From a bacterium (GTDB lineage Bacteria > Verrucomicrobiota > Verrucomicrobiia > Limisphaerales > RI-55): DNA of 64,000 nt. A program made the position numbers and the translations under genes. Where the stretch lies: the NCBI GenBank assembly GCA_016124235.1, contig WGOC01000013.1, forward strand, positions 1 through 64,000, written 5' to 3'. A model generated the notes under the pieces. It searched no databases. It saw nothing but the letters and a program-made list of their open reading frames with translations, and was not told the origin of the DNA. Below, piece by piece: positions 1-7,790 of this stretch; position 1 is the stretch's first letter, and each line of letters starts with the position of its first letter.

Positions 1-318
1 ACCGATCCCAACGTGGCCGCGCTCAACCTAATCACGGACGCCGGGCACAGCTACCTGTTGCCCTACGCTCAGTTCCTCTACTCCGAGTTGACTCCCAATC
101 CGGCGCTGGAGCGGGAGGCGGATGCACCGCCGGAAAAGCTGCACCTCACCTTTGCCTCGGCTGAGGTCGTCGTGGTCGGCAGCGGCCTGAAATTCCTGGA
201 GCGGGCCATCCAGAAGTATGAATTGAAGTTCGTGAAATCGGCGGACCGCCGATACACGACCGTGTTGAAAACGCATGTAGCGAAAGTAACCATTGCCTTC
301 ACCGGGGACGACGAATGA
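1..318 (+). CDS. 3' part of an unrecognised protein, cut by the window edge
   Basis: The frame is open from base 1 and ends with TGA at 316-318, so this is the C-terminal part (about 105 residues) of a protein beginning outside the window; an in-frame GTG at 13 is probably internal. The stretch mixes a hydrophobic patch (residues AEVVVVGSGL) with charged segments and has no motif I can assign to a function. Its stop overlaps the start of the next gene as ATGA at 315-318, which suggests translational coupling of the two. It lies beyond the integrase from the tRNA and is probably cargo of the same element. The overlap and sensible composition argue for a real gene. Confidence 0.6.
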   Translation, partial: TDPNVAALNLITDAGHSYLLPYAQFLYSELTPNPALEREADAPPEKLHLTFASAEVVVVGSGLKFLERAIQKYELKFVKSADRRYTTVLKTHVAKVTIAFTGDDE

Positions 319-689
319 ATCCTGAACGCAAAGAAATTTTGAGCCTCCCGGTGTTGCCTGGCCGGCTGACGCCGGCTGAAACCGCCTAGCGTCTTGGCTT
401 CGAACCAGACCACATTCCCATTCTGACGAGTCTCGGCCTTTTGAAGCCCCTAGGTCATCCAGAAGCCAGCACTGTGAAATATTTCGCAAGCGTTGAGATC
501 GAACAGTTGCGGAATGACCCAAAATGGCTCGCTAAGGCGACCGACGCTCTCCGGATGAAATGGAAGCAAAAGAACGAAACCGCCAAGCGACGAATCCGCG
601 ATGACCGTTGCCACTCCGGCTACGGCAACGATCAATCCGATCGTTGCAGAAATGGGCGTCTTCACGATCCCGCGGGACGCGCCGCGTAA
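315..689 (+). pseudogene. Small companion gene interrupted by one in-frame TAG
   Basis: ATG at 315 overlaps the preceding stop. The frame reads 24 codons, meets TAG at 387-389, and continues open for 99 codons to TAA at 687-689. Both sides look like one protein: residues up to LTPAETA run into RLGFEPDHIPILTSLGLLKPLG after the stop, giving a helix-turn-helix-like segment followed by VKYFASVEIEQL and a lysine-rich tail. From memory, small verrucomicrobial proteins of this pattern have Trp (TGG) where the TAG sits; I cannot check this here. The last 30 or so residues look less natural, and an alternative frame opens at ATG 601. Pseudogene, readthrough and sequencing error are all possible. Confidence 0.6.
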
Positions 690-1747
690 TTTCCATCGTG
701 TTGCGCGGCCGGGTTGGTACCGGGATTGAACGGAACAATCTTGTTTTCGAATTCCTCAAGCGGAGGCAATGTAACCTGTGCATTCTTTGCGTACGCGCGA
801 TGAACCGCCTTGCTGCTATGACCGAGCGCCAGTTGCGCAAACCGCTCGGGATAGCCCGCGGTCTTGGCCCGCTCTGCCCACGAATAACGGTAGCTGTGAA
901 GCGATACACCGGTAATTCCCACCATCCGAAGCCGGCGGATGAACGCCTTTGCGCGGTCCGATTCCTTCCAGCGAACAACTTGCGGGAACAGGTGACCGTT
1001 CGCCGGGCGGCGCTTAAGAATCTCCGCGACGAAATCACCGAAGCGGATAATCGCCTGACTACCGGTTTTCATCCTCGCATAGGATATCGTCCGGCTCGTC
1101 CAATCTATATCCTCACAGCGGAGTGATGCCATGTCGGTTTGCGATGCGCCCAAGTGCCACAGGAGTTCGTAGTAATCCCGCAGTTCTCCGTTGCTCTCGC
1201 CCTCCACGATTCTCCGATGTTCCTCCTAGGTGATGGCCCGCTTGTCCCTGAATTTGATTTCTGGCCACTGGCGTTTGGGGATGATTGGCCACGGCAGCCA
1301 GTTCATATCCAAACAGAAGTTATGCAGCCGACGAAGGTAAATGTTGGTCGAGACGGTTCCCGATCGGAGAACCTTTAGGAGCGCTTCAGCCTGCGTTTCG
1401 ATGATGACCTTGTCGCGGATCAGGTCAAATGCGCGGTCATTTCCTGCGGAGCGCCAGCGCCGGTGATTTGCACCACGCTTGGTGGCCGTCAGTGCCTCCA
1501 ATGCATGCTGCCAGGTGCGCTGGCTGACACCGGAATCGGTGCCCGCCAGATACGCCTTGGCAATCTGCAGATTGAGCGCCGGCTGTCGCTCGGCCTGGTT
1601 CCGGGCCTGAACAATCTGGCGGGCTTCGTCTTCGCTACTGGTTTGCAAACTGGTGCGTTTGCCCGTGGTCGAATCCACACAATAGAATGCACCTCCACGA
1701 GCCCGACGTCGGATCAAACGGTAACGTGTTTTCATGCGGCCTTTCAC
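662..1747 (-). pseudogene. Tyrosine recombinase (integrase) interrupted by one in-frame TAG
   Basis: Reading the minus strand from 1747, an N-terminal SAM-like core-binding region (about 173 residues, ending KRAIT) meets TAG at 1228-1226 and continues in the same frame as EEHRRIVEGE into the catalytic domain, ending at 662; about 361 residues if read through. Visible catalytic elements are the Lys in ARMKTG, HSYR (box II His and Arg), LGHSS and the nucleophile in HRAYAKN. The usual box I Arg is not evident: the equivalent stretch is LGASQTDMASL. No frameshift is present, only the one nonsense codon. Its position just beyond the 3' end of tRNA-Thr, on the same strand, is the classic arrangement for a tRNA-targeting integrase. 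Confidence 0.85.
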
Positions 1748-1839
1748 GCAACCGTGAGGATAAAGCAGACGCCCCCGAACCTTTAGCGCATAGGCGGCGG
1801 ATTCACACCGCTAGCGCCGGATTATGACGAATACCGAAA

Positions 1840-1863
1840 TTGGTGTCCGTTTTGGTGTCCGTT
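1840..1863. repeat. Two perfect tandem 12-bp copies (TTGGTGTCCGTT)
   Basis: Copies occupy 1840-1851 and 1852-1863, between the integrase start and the tRNA 3' end. The place fits integrase arm-type binding sites or an attachment region; that role is inferred from position only. Confidence 0.5.
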
Positions 1864-1909
1864 AGAGACCCTTCGACTCCTAAACCGTTACCGCACACGC
1901 AGTTGGAAT

Positions 1910-1984
1910 TGGAGCCAATGGCCGGGATTGAACCGGCGACCGACGGTTTACGAAACCGTTGCTCTACCACTGAGCTACATTGGC
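1910..1984 (-). tRNA. tRNA-Thr(CGT)
   Basis: The minus strand folds into a full cloverleaf of 75 nt: acceptor GCCAATG/CATTGGC, D-stem GCTC/GAGC, anticodon stem ACGGT/ACCGT with loop TTCGTAA (anticodon CGT at 1952-1950, reading ACG), 5-nt variable loop, T-stem GCCGG/CCGGC with loop TTCAATC, discriminator T at 1913 and an encoded CCA at 1912-1910. It is the likely insertion target of the adjacent integrase element. Confidence 0.96.
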
Positions 1985-2179
1985 CCTCAGAAGCGGCCCA
2001 GAAATTAATCCGCGTCTCAGGTGTGGCAAGCTCTTTTCCTACTACTTTTTAGTTCACCGCCAAAATTCCAATCAATCGTCCCGCCATTTGCATACGATTT
2101 GTGCTGATTAGGCCTTATTCGATTCTGCCGGACTTCGTTCCTTTTGGGCTTACCCACAATCACCACGTTCAAAAAAGAC

Positions 2180-2207
2180 AAACGGGCCGGATAGCTCCGG
2201 CCCGTTT
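2180..2207 (-). terminator. Intrinsic terminator after the Gfo/Idh/MocA gene
   Basis: A perfect 12-bp stem (AAACGGGCCGGA, 4-nt loop, TCCGGCCCGTTT) is followed on the minus strand by TGTCTTTTTTG. It lies 26 bp past the stop of the minus-strand gene ending at 2233. The rest of 1985-2232 shows nothing else. Confidence 0.85.
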
Positions 2208-2232
2208 TCAAAACACGCACGATCTACGCAGA

Positions 2233-3396
2233 TCAAGCGCTGAGCTTGGTCCAGCGGGCATTGCCTTTGGATGACTTCACCACGGCTTCGATAAACGCCA
2301 TGCCGCGAATGCCGTCTTCGATCTTCGGGTAATCCAGGGCCGGATCATTTTTCTCCAGCTTGCGGCGCTCGAGCTTGGCGCGAATATGATTGGCGAAGTT
2401 TTTGTAAACATTCGCAAATGCCTCGAGATACCCCTCGGGATGCGCGGGCGGCGTGCGCGTTGCGGAAGCTGCGGCAGCCCCGAGATAACCGAGTCCGGTG
2501 CGATAGACTTGCATCGGCTGGTCGAGCCATTTCACCAACATCGTGTTCGGCTCCTTCTGGTGCCACTCGATTCCGCCGAGTTCACCATAGACGCGAATGT
2601 TCAGGTTGTTTTCTTCGCCGACGGAAATCTGCGAACTGTGCAACACACCCTTCGCCCCACCTTGGAAGCGCAGCAGGACGTTGCCGTCGTCATCCAGTTT
2701 TCGTCCTTTCACAAAGGCTGTGATGTCAGCGGCGAGTTCCTTGATCTTCAAACCGGTGATGTATTCGGCGAGGTTCTCGGCGTGGGTACCGATATCGCCA
2801 ATGCAACCGGCCGCTCCGGAGCGTTTCGGGTCCGTCCGCCACGAGGCCTGCTTTTGCCCGGATTCCTCAACGCGGGTCGCGAGCCAGCCCTGTGGATATT
2901 CGACGACGACTTTGCGGATCTTGCCAAGCTTGCCCGTCTGCACCATTTCGCGCGCCTGTTTTACCAGCGGGTAACCGGTGTAGTTGTGGGTCAACCCATA
3001 GAGCAGCCGCGTTTGCTTAATGATTTTTTGCAGCGCCTTTGCCTCGGCCAAATCAAACGTCGCCGGCTTGTCACTCAAGACGTGAAAACCATTTTCGAGC
3101 GCCATTTTCGCCGGCGGAAAATGCATGTGATTCGGCGTGACGATGGAAACAAAATCCATCCGCTCGCCTTCCGGAAGTTGGGCCTCCTTTTCGATCATCT
3201 CTTGAAAGCTGCCGTAGCAACGTTTGGCCGGCAGGAACAAATCCTTGCCGCTGGCCTTGGAACGTTTGGGATCGGATGAGAACGCGCCACACACCAGTTC
3301 GATCTGCTGGTCCATGGCCGCGGCGATGCGATGAACCGCGCCAATAAAGGCACCGCGTCCGCCGCCCACCATTCCGTAACGAATCTTTCTGCTCAT
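2233..3396 (-). CDS. Gfo/Idh/MocA family NAD(P)-dependent oxidoreductase
   Basis: A 387-residue protein with an N-terminal Rossmann fold (GMVGGGRGAFIG, residues 8-19), a motif VTPNHMH near 107-113 and DKPAT (the family's E/DKP active-site motif) near 131, then the C-terminal alpha/beta substrate domain with GDIGTHAENL, matching the conserved GD-GTH pattern. Family members oxidise or reduce sugars, inositols and related compounds; the substrate cannot be read from the sequence. There is no obvious signal peptide, so it is probably cytoplasmic. It appears to be monocistronic, with its own terminator downstream. The function class is secure, the specific reaction unknown. Confidence 0.92.
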   Translation of the reverse strand: MSRKIRYGMVGGGRGAFIGAVHRIAAAMDQQIELVCGAFSSDPKRSKASGKDLFLPAKRCYGSFQEMIEKEAQLPEGERMDFVSIVTPNHMHFPPAKMALENGFHVLSDKPATFDLAEAKALQKIIKQTRLLYGLTHNYTGYPLVKQAREMVQTGKLGKIRKVVVEYPQGWLATRVEESGQKQASWRTDPKRSGAAGCIGDIGTHAENLAEYITGLKIKELAADITAFVKGRKLDDDGNVLLRFQGGAKGVLHSSQISVGEENNLNIRVYGELGGIEWHQKEPNTMLVKWLDQPMQVYRTGLGYLGAAAASATRTPPAHPEGYLEAFANVYKNFANHIRAKLERRKLEKNDPALDYPKIEDGIRGMAFIEAVVKSSKGNARWTKLSA

Positions 3397-3426
3397 AAAA
3401 ATGAAAGGAGTTTAGTGTTTCAACTG

Positions 3427-3479
3427 CTGTCAGGTGACCCCCGCTTTATAGGCGTTGCGCGATATCGGGTCAATGACAG
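3427..3479. promoter_or_regulatory. Long imperfect inverted repeat upstream of the oxidoreductase gene
   Basis: Arms CTGTCA-GG-TGACCC (3427-3440) and GGGTCA-A-TGACAG (3467-3479) pair over 12 bp with a small internal bulge and a 26-nt loop. It sits between the beta-barrel gene and the oxidoreductase gene on the minus strand. It could be an operator, a 5' leader structure or chance; there is no T-run to make it a clear terminator. Confidence 0.3.
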
Positions 3480-3536
3480 GAGCGCCGTGGCAGGACGGAA
3501 ACGGCGAGTTTCAAAAGCCGCGTTTGCCGCGAAGAT

Positions 3537-4760
3537 TTACTTCTGAAAAAGCTTCAACAAGCCGCGTGAGGAATACGGATTCACCGACGGTTGCGACTCG
3601 GGATGACGTTCGCGCTCGAGGTCGAACTGCAGCAAGAAACCAACGCTGTGGCCGGCAAAGTTCTCCGGGCGGGCGGCCTGCATTCCATAACCGTAAACCA
3701 CCATTGCCTGCCAGGTCCCGGATTTCGCCGTGTAACCGAAACCGGTTCCCACGCCGGAAATAAAGTTGCCGTCAAATTCCAGACCGGGCACATAGTCCAA
3801 CACCGCACCCGCACCGAACACCTTCCACTGCCATCGGTTTGCCGCGTCAATCGGCACGCGGTAGGCCAAGCCAAAATATCCGTAGCTACGGGCGCTGATT
3901 TCCTGAAAATAATATCCCGGAATCGAGAGCGCGAACTCCTCCGCCAGCGGGAGAAATCCACCCAGACGATAGGCGCTGAAACGATCGGTGTTGAACGACG
4001 TGCCGCCGGACAAATCAATTTCAAATTGATGTTCCCAACCCGGAATTGTGTAGATCAACAGCGCCCGCGCCCAGAGGTTGTGAACCCAATCCTCCAGCAT
4101 CCGATCGCCACCAAAACCATACGCGCCCGGTTCCGTCCGGCTAACCGCCTCGTACCAGGCGGAAACCTCCATCGCGAGGCGCGGATTCAACAACGGTTCA
4201 CGCCCGCCCCATCGCAAGCCGCCACGAAAACGGAGTGTCCATTGATCGCGCGGCAGCACGAAGTTTGGGCTCGTCTCGTCTTCCTCTTCATACGCGGTGT
4301 AATGAGGTGCCGCCCGCAACACCAGGCTCAGCGGAATCTGACTTTCAGGATTGAACAAATGATACAAACTCAGCCCCGCGCCGCCGCCATGCCCGTCGAA
4401 GCTTTCGCCCTTGATCCATTCGCCGCGGCGCACTTCAAAATACGACTCCGCGAAACCGCCGCCGGCGAATCCAATTCCCAAATCGGTGTTGGGCGCGATG
4501 CTGCTGATGCCCAATTCACCGTCCATGTAGACCGGCGCAACGGCGAGACGCAGCGTAAGATTTGTCCGAATGAATTCCGGCTGGTTCAGGTAATAGAACC
4601 CGTAGGCGTTCAACGGCGCCTGCCCGACGATGTGGTAATTATAGCCCAGCTGAAATAGCTGTCGCTTCTCGGGATCAATCTGCGAGAAAGCGGGAAGTGC
4701 CAAGGTCAGGAACAACCCGGCCAGCGCGATTCTGCGATTAAGAAGCCTTCCCAGCGCCAC
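3537..4760 (-). CDS. Predicted outer-membrane beta-barrel protein of unknown role
   Basis: A 407-residue protein with a signal peptide (about 27 residues, hydrophobic LAGLFLTLALPAFS) followed by alternating short amphipathic stretches rich in Gly, Tyr and Phe (for example GIGFAGGGFAESYFEVRRGEW, LSLYHLF, FGLAYRVP, GFGYTAKSGTWQAMVVYGYG), typical of transmembrane beta strands with aromatic girdles. I do not recognise a named family and no enzyme motif is visible. The gene stands alone, with a 140-bp gap before the oxidoreductase gene. The barrel prediction comes from composition and periodicity only. Confidence 0.7.
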   Translation of the reverse strand: MALGRLLNRRIALAGLFLTLALPAFSQIDPEKRQLFQLGYNYHIVGQAPLNAYGFYYLNQPEFIRTNLTLRLAVAPVYMDGELGISSIAPNTDLGIGFAGGGFAESYFEVRRGEWIKGESFDGHGGGAGLSLYHLFNPESQIPLSLVLRAAPHYTAYEEEDETSPNFVLPRDQWTLRFRGGLRWGGREPLLNPRLAMEVSAWYEAVSRTEPGAYGFGGDRMLEDWVHNLWARALLIYTIPGWEHQFEIDLSGGTSFNTDRFSAYRLGGFLPLAEEFALSIPGYYFQEISARSYGYFGLAYRVPIDAANRWQWKVFGAGAVLDYVPGLEFDGNFISGVGTGFGYTAKSGTWQAMVVYGYGMQAARPENFAGHSVGFLLQFDLERERHPESQPSVNPYSSRGLLKLFQK

Positions 4761-4837
4761 GCGCCTTTGGTACGCCGAAACCCCGGCCGGAGCAAGGACT
4801 GTTCAGTCGATCGGTCACCGTCGGAAATCAGGCTGGA

Positions 4838-6718
4838 TCAATCTTTTGGGGTGAAGACTTTGGTAAGAAGATCCGGTTCCGTCGGATTGCGAACGAGCTT
4901 CAAATAGCGCGGTCCACCATCGTAATCGACGTGGATCGTCTTGAACTCGTCACCGTTCAAGGTGAGCAATTCAACCCCGTGTCGCGTCACGCTGTCGGCG
5001 ATTCCGTCCTTCAAACGCTGCTCGCTGAACTTGCGATTATTGACACCGGCGATTTCCATGCCCGGGGCGAGTCCAGCCTTGTCGGCGGGCGAACCCGGCA
5101 CCACATCCATGACGGAGCCGTTGCTGCGTACGCCGATGCCCAGCGAGTTCCAGGCACGGACGTAGTGATTTTCATCTTCAAGCAGCTTCTCGAAGCCGCC
5201 GATTTCCCGATCGTATTCCAGCCGGTACCCGAGCTTCTCAACGAAACCGAGCGGCAAAACTTCCTGCGTCTCTTTGATGTGACTTTCAAAAAATTTCCTC
5301 CAATCGTATGGCATCAGATTGTTGAGCACCGAATAGATTTCCTGTTCGTCAAACGGCTTTACGCGCCCGTCGCCGTCGGTGTGACGGAAGAACGTCGCGC
5401 AGAAATCATCCAATGTCGTGTGACCGTCCGTGCCGCGTCGCAGCATCGCATCGACCTCCATCCAGACCAGCATGCCGTCGTTGTAGTAATCCTGATTGCG
5501 GCGCCAATATGACCAACTCTTGCTGCGACCGCGAAGCTGCCACGAATCGCGCGCGGTATCTTCAAGCGGCCGCCACTCCCGGCCCTTTTGCAATTGCTGC
5601 CCGTTGATCACCGCCGTCACATCATCGACCGTCTCCGCCGGGGTGATGAAACCGCTGCGTGCGTAAAGAATGTGGCCAAGATATTGAGTCAGCCCCTCGT
5701 AAACCCAGAGCAATTTGGTGCGTTTCGGGTCGTGAAAATTTGGCGTCGCCATACCGGCCGGTTGACGGAATTTGCCGCACCACGCGTGAACCACCTCGTG
5801 CGTGAGCACATCAAGATTTAACCGGCGTTTGTTCGGCTTGGTTAGACCTCCCTCGCTCATTCCGTTCATGCTCGATGCGGAATGCTCCAGGCCCATGCCG
5901 GGGAACTCATCGCTCGCCGTGATCAGGAAATGGTATTCGTCAAACGGTGCCGACTTGAACAAGCGCGCGAGTTGTTCGGTAAGATTTCGAAACTGCTTGT
6001 CCACTGCATCGGGAATCTGCACTGCGGCAGAAGATTCCGAGTTCAGGTGAAAATAGAATTTCGGAAAGCCCGCCGGTGAATATTCCAAAGTCCGCAAATA
6101 CGCACCGCAGATCAAAGGACTATCGACCAGCACCTCGAGCGTGACCGGTTTAAACGTAATCGTATTGCCCGATTGCTCCTCGATCTTGAGCGCCGTCCCA
6201 ATCTTCCAACCATCTGGCACACGCAACTTCAAATGATACAGAATCGCGTCGCTGGCCACGCCATCCGGATACAGCACGCAAGTGTTCCAGTTGATGCTGC
6301 CAATGAAGGCGTTGCCGTAACTGTCGATACCGCCCGAATTACCGTTCGGCTGGTTGCAGATGTAATCGAACTCAACGACGAGCGGTTTGCCGGCTGAAGA
6401 GGAATCGCAATGAAACTCGTAAAGCTCGACATCGTCGCGCAGCCAGGAAACGGATTTCCCGTCGGCGTCTTTGAAACGCAGGCCAGCCATGTTTTCGATC
6501 GGACCGCGCGGCGCATGAATGCCGGGAATCCATTTCGGATACCAGAAATTGGTGCGCGCGATGTCGCCCGGAAACGTCATCCGCGTATGCAACAATTTGC
6601 GCGGTAACTCAGTGGCATCGACTTCCAATTCAACTACCGCAGCGGCGCGCGCCAAACTGCCAGCCAGCATCAGGAACAACGCGGGCAAAAAGACTTTCGA
6701 AAAGAATCGGGCTCTCAT
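4838..6718 (-). CDS. M61 family zinc metallopeptidase with C-terminal PDZ domain, exported
   Basis: The start at 6718 (626 residues) gives a clean signal peptide (MRARFFSKVFLPALFLMLAG...); a longer frame to 6811 adds 31 unconvincing residues. An N-terminal beta domain is followed by a thermolysin-like domain with HEVVH at about 307-311 and the third zinc ligand Glu in YEGLTQYLG at about 341. A PDZ domain follows near 520-575 (VVPGSPADKAGLAPGMEI), as in M61 glycyl aminopeptidases. It is probably a periplasmic or outer-membrane-facing peptidase. The gene is monocistronic. The motif set is complete, so activity is likely; the substrate is unknown. Confidence 0.9.
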   Translation of the reverse strand: MRARFFSKVFLPALFLMLAGSLARAAAVVELEVDATELPRKLLHTRMTFPGDIARTNFWYPKWIPGIHAPRGPIENMAGLRFKDADGKSVSWLRDDVELYEFHCDSSSAGKPLVVEFDYICNQPNGNSGGIDSYGNAFIGSINWNTCVLYPDGVASDAILYHLKLRVPDGWKIGTALKIEEQSGNTITFKPVTLEVLVDSPLICGAYLRTLEYSPAGFPKFYFHLNSESSAAVQIPDAVDKQFRNLTEQLARLFKSAPFDEYHFLITASDEFPGMGLEHSASSMNGMSEGGLTKPNKRRLNLDVLTHEVVHAWCGKFRQPAGMATPNFHDPKRTKLLWVYEGLTQYLGHILYARSGFITPAETVDDVTAVINGQQLQKGREWRPLEDTARDSWQLRGRSKSWSYWRRNQDYYNDGMLVWMEVDAMLRRGTDGHTTLDDFCATFFRHTDGDGRVKPFDEQEIYSVLNNLMPYDWRKFFESHIKETQEVLPLGFVEKLGYRLEYDREIGGFEKLLEDENHYVRAWNSLGIGVRSNGSVMDVVPGSPADKAGLAPGMEIAGVNNRKFSEQRLKDGIADSVTRHGVELLTLNGDEFKTIHVDYDGGPRYLKLVRNPTEPDLLTKVFTPKD

Positions 6719-6818
6719 GATCCGCGCAGCATGGGAATGTGGGAGCAAAACCGCGAGTCTGAAGTTTGCACTCGTTGGGGTAGGCTTTCCGCCTTCTAGG
6801 AGTTTACTCAAAATCGAA

Positions 6819-6840
6819 CATCTTGAGTGTACTTAAGATG
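6819..6840. promoter_or_regulatory. Near-perfect dyad upstream of the M61 peptidase gene
   Basis: CATCTTGAG (6819-6827) and CTTAAGATG (6832-6840) form a dyad with one mismatch and a 4-nt centre, about 100 bp upstream of the peptidase start and between two minus-strand genes. It may be an operator; the evidence is symmetry alone. Confidence 0.25.
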
Positions 6841-6931
6841 CGGAAGTGAAGCTGGAAGATACACATGCTCAAACAGAGATGTTTGACATGCGCAAAATTC
6901 GATCTAGCCCAGTCCGATTCCGAATATGCAG

Positions 6932-7567
6932 TCAACCCATCTGTCGCCATCGTGTCCATCCAAATACAAGCAGGGCACTGCCTCCCAAAACGATCAACTG
7001 AATTGCATCCGGCTCTGGCACCGCCGTCAATTCAACGGCATCAAGCATGACCAACCTAGGCGCCAAGTATCCAGCCACCATCGGGTCCTGAAATGTCAGC
7101 CGAGTAGTGGATTCGGAAGCAACGAGACGGACGGTTCCGTAGACCCATCCCAGATGTAAAATGTCGCGATCTGTCGGATCCCAGTGAAACTTACCAACCA
7201 TGTTCTCTCCCCAAAATACATTCATGGAAGCGATTTCAGGAATAATAGGATTGCCAGCCATAGCAAAACTTAAGTCGTAGGATTGGCCCGGCACAGTCGG
7301 CACATCTTGATAAAGAGTGCTGGGGCCGGCCAAGACAGCGCAGACATAGCCGTCTGCCATAGTCCCATCCGGATAACCATAAAGCACTTCGCCGAAGGGT
7401 TGCGGAACCCAATCTTGCATGTAGTCCAAGTAATCGCCGTTGAAGTTCTCAAAGCTTCCATTGCTGATCAGACTGCCTTGCCCTCGCACACAAATCGTTG
7501 TGGCCATTAAAATTGTAGCGCATACCAAAAAGGCAAAAAGTTTCGAACGTAACGGGTTGATGTTCAT
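6932..7567 (-). CDS. PEP-CTERM sorted exported protein
   Basis: A 211-residue protein (a start 12 codons further up, at 7603, is possible). It has an N-terminal signal peptide (LFAFLVCATILMATTICVRG), a beta-sandwich-like body beginning SLISNGSFENFNGDYLDYM, which resembles the opening of DUF642-type carbohydrate-binding proteins, and a C-terminal tail VPEP followed by a hydrophobic helix and WTRWRQ: the PEP-CTERM signal recognised by exosortase in EPS-producing Gram-negatives. It is therefore expected to be sorted at the envelope or secreted. No exosortase gene lies in this window. The gene is more AT-rich than its neighbours. Confidence 0.85.
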   Translation of the reverse strand: MNINPLRSKLFAFLVCATILMATTICVRGQGSLISNGSFENFNGDYLDYMQDWVPQPFGEVLYGYPDGTMADGYVCAVLAGPSTLYQDVPTVPGQSYDLSFAMAGNPIIPEIASMNVFWGENMVGKFHWDPTDRDILHLGWVYGTVRLVASESTTRLTFQDPMVAGYLAPRLVMLDAVELTAVPEPDAIQLIVLGGSALLVFGWTRWRQMG

Positions 7568-7790
7568 TTTATTTTGAAGTGGATTGTCGAGATGCATGAA
7601 CACATAAGAGGTCTCTTCTCATTTCCTCGGGGGGCGGCCAAAGTGGCGCTTCCTCTCTTCTCTTGTCTCCGCCCCACTAATTCTACATCATATATCACAT
7701 TCGACCTTCCACCTCAAATGCTTTCTTTTTCAGGAGCGCATTTCTTTGCTCAAGTGCGGACGCCTTCCTATGTGGTCACTGTGTTTCCCC

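Noticed and set aside
601-729. Alternative small plus-strand frame after the broken companion gene
   Set aside because: Short, no family pattern, and it overlaps the integrase antisense.
315-1747. Genome-wide reassignment of TAG as sense codon
   Set aside because: Several sound genes end in TAG at expected lengths: the PSD1 gene (17762), the gene ending at 26249, atpA (42438) and hemN (49228). Only element-limited readthrough remains possible.
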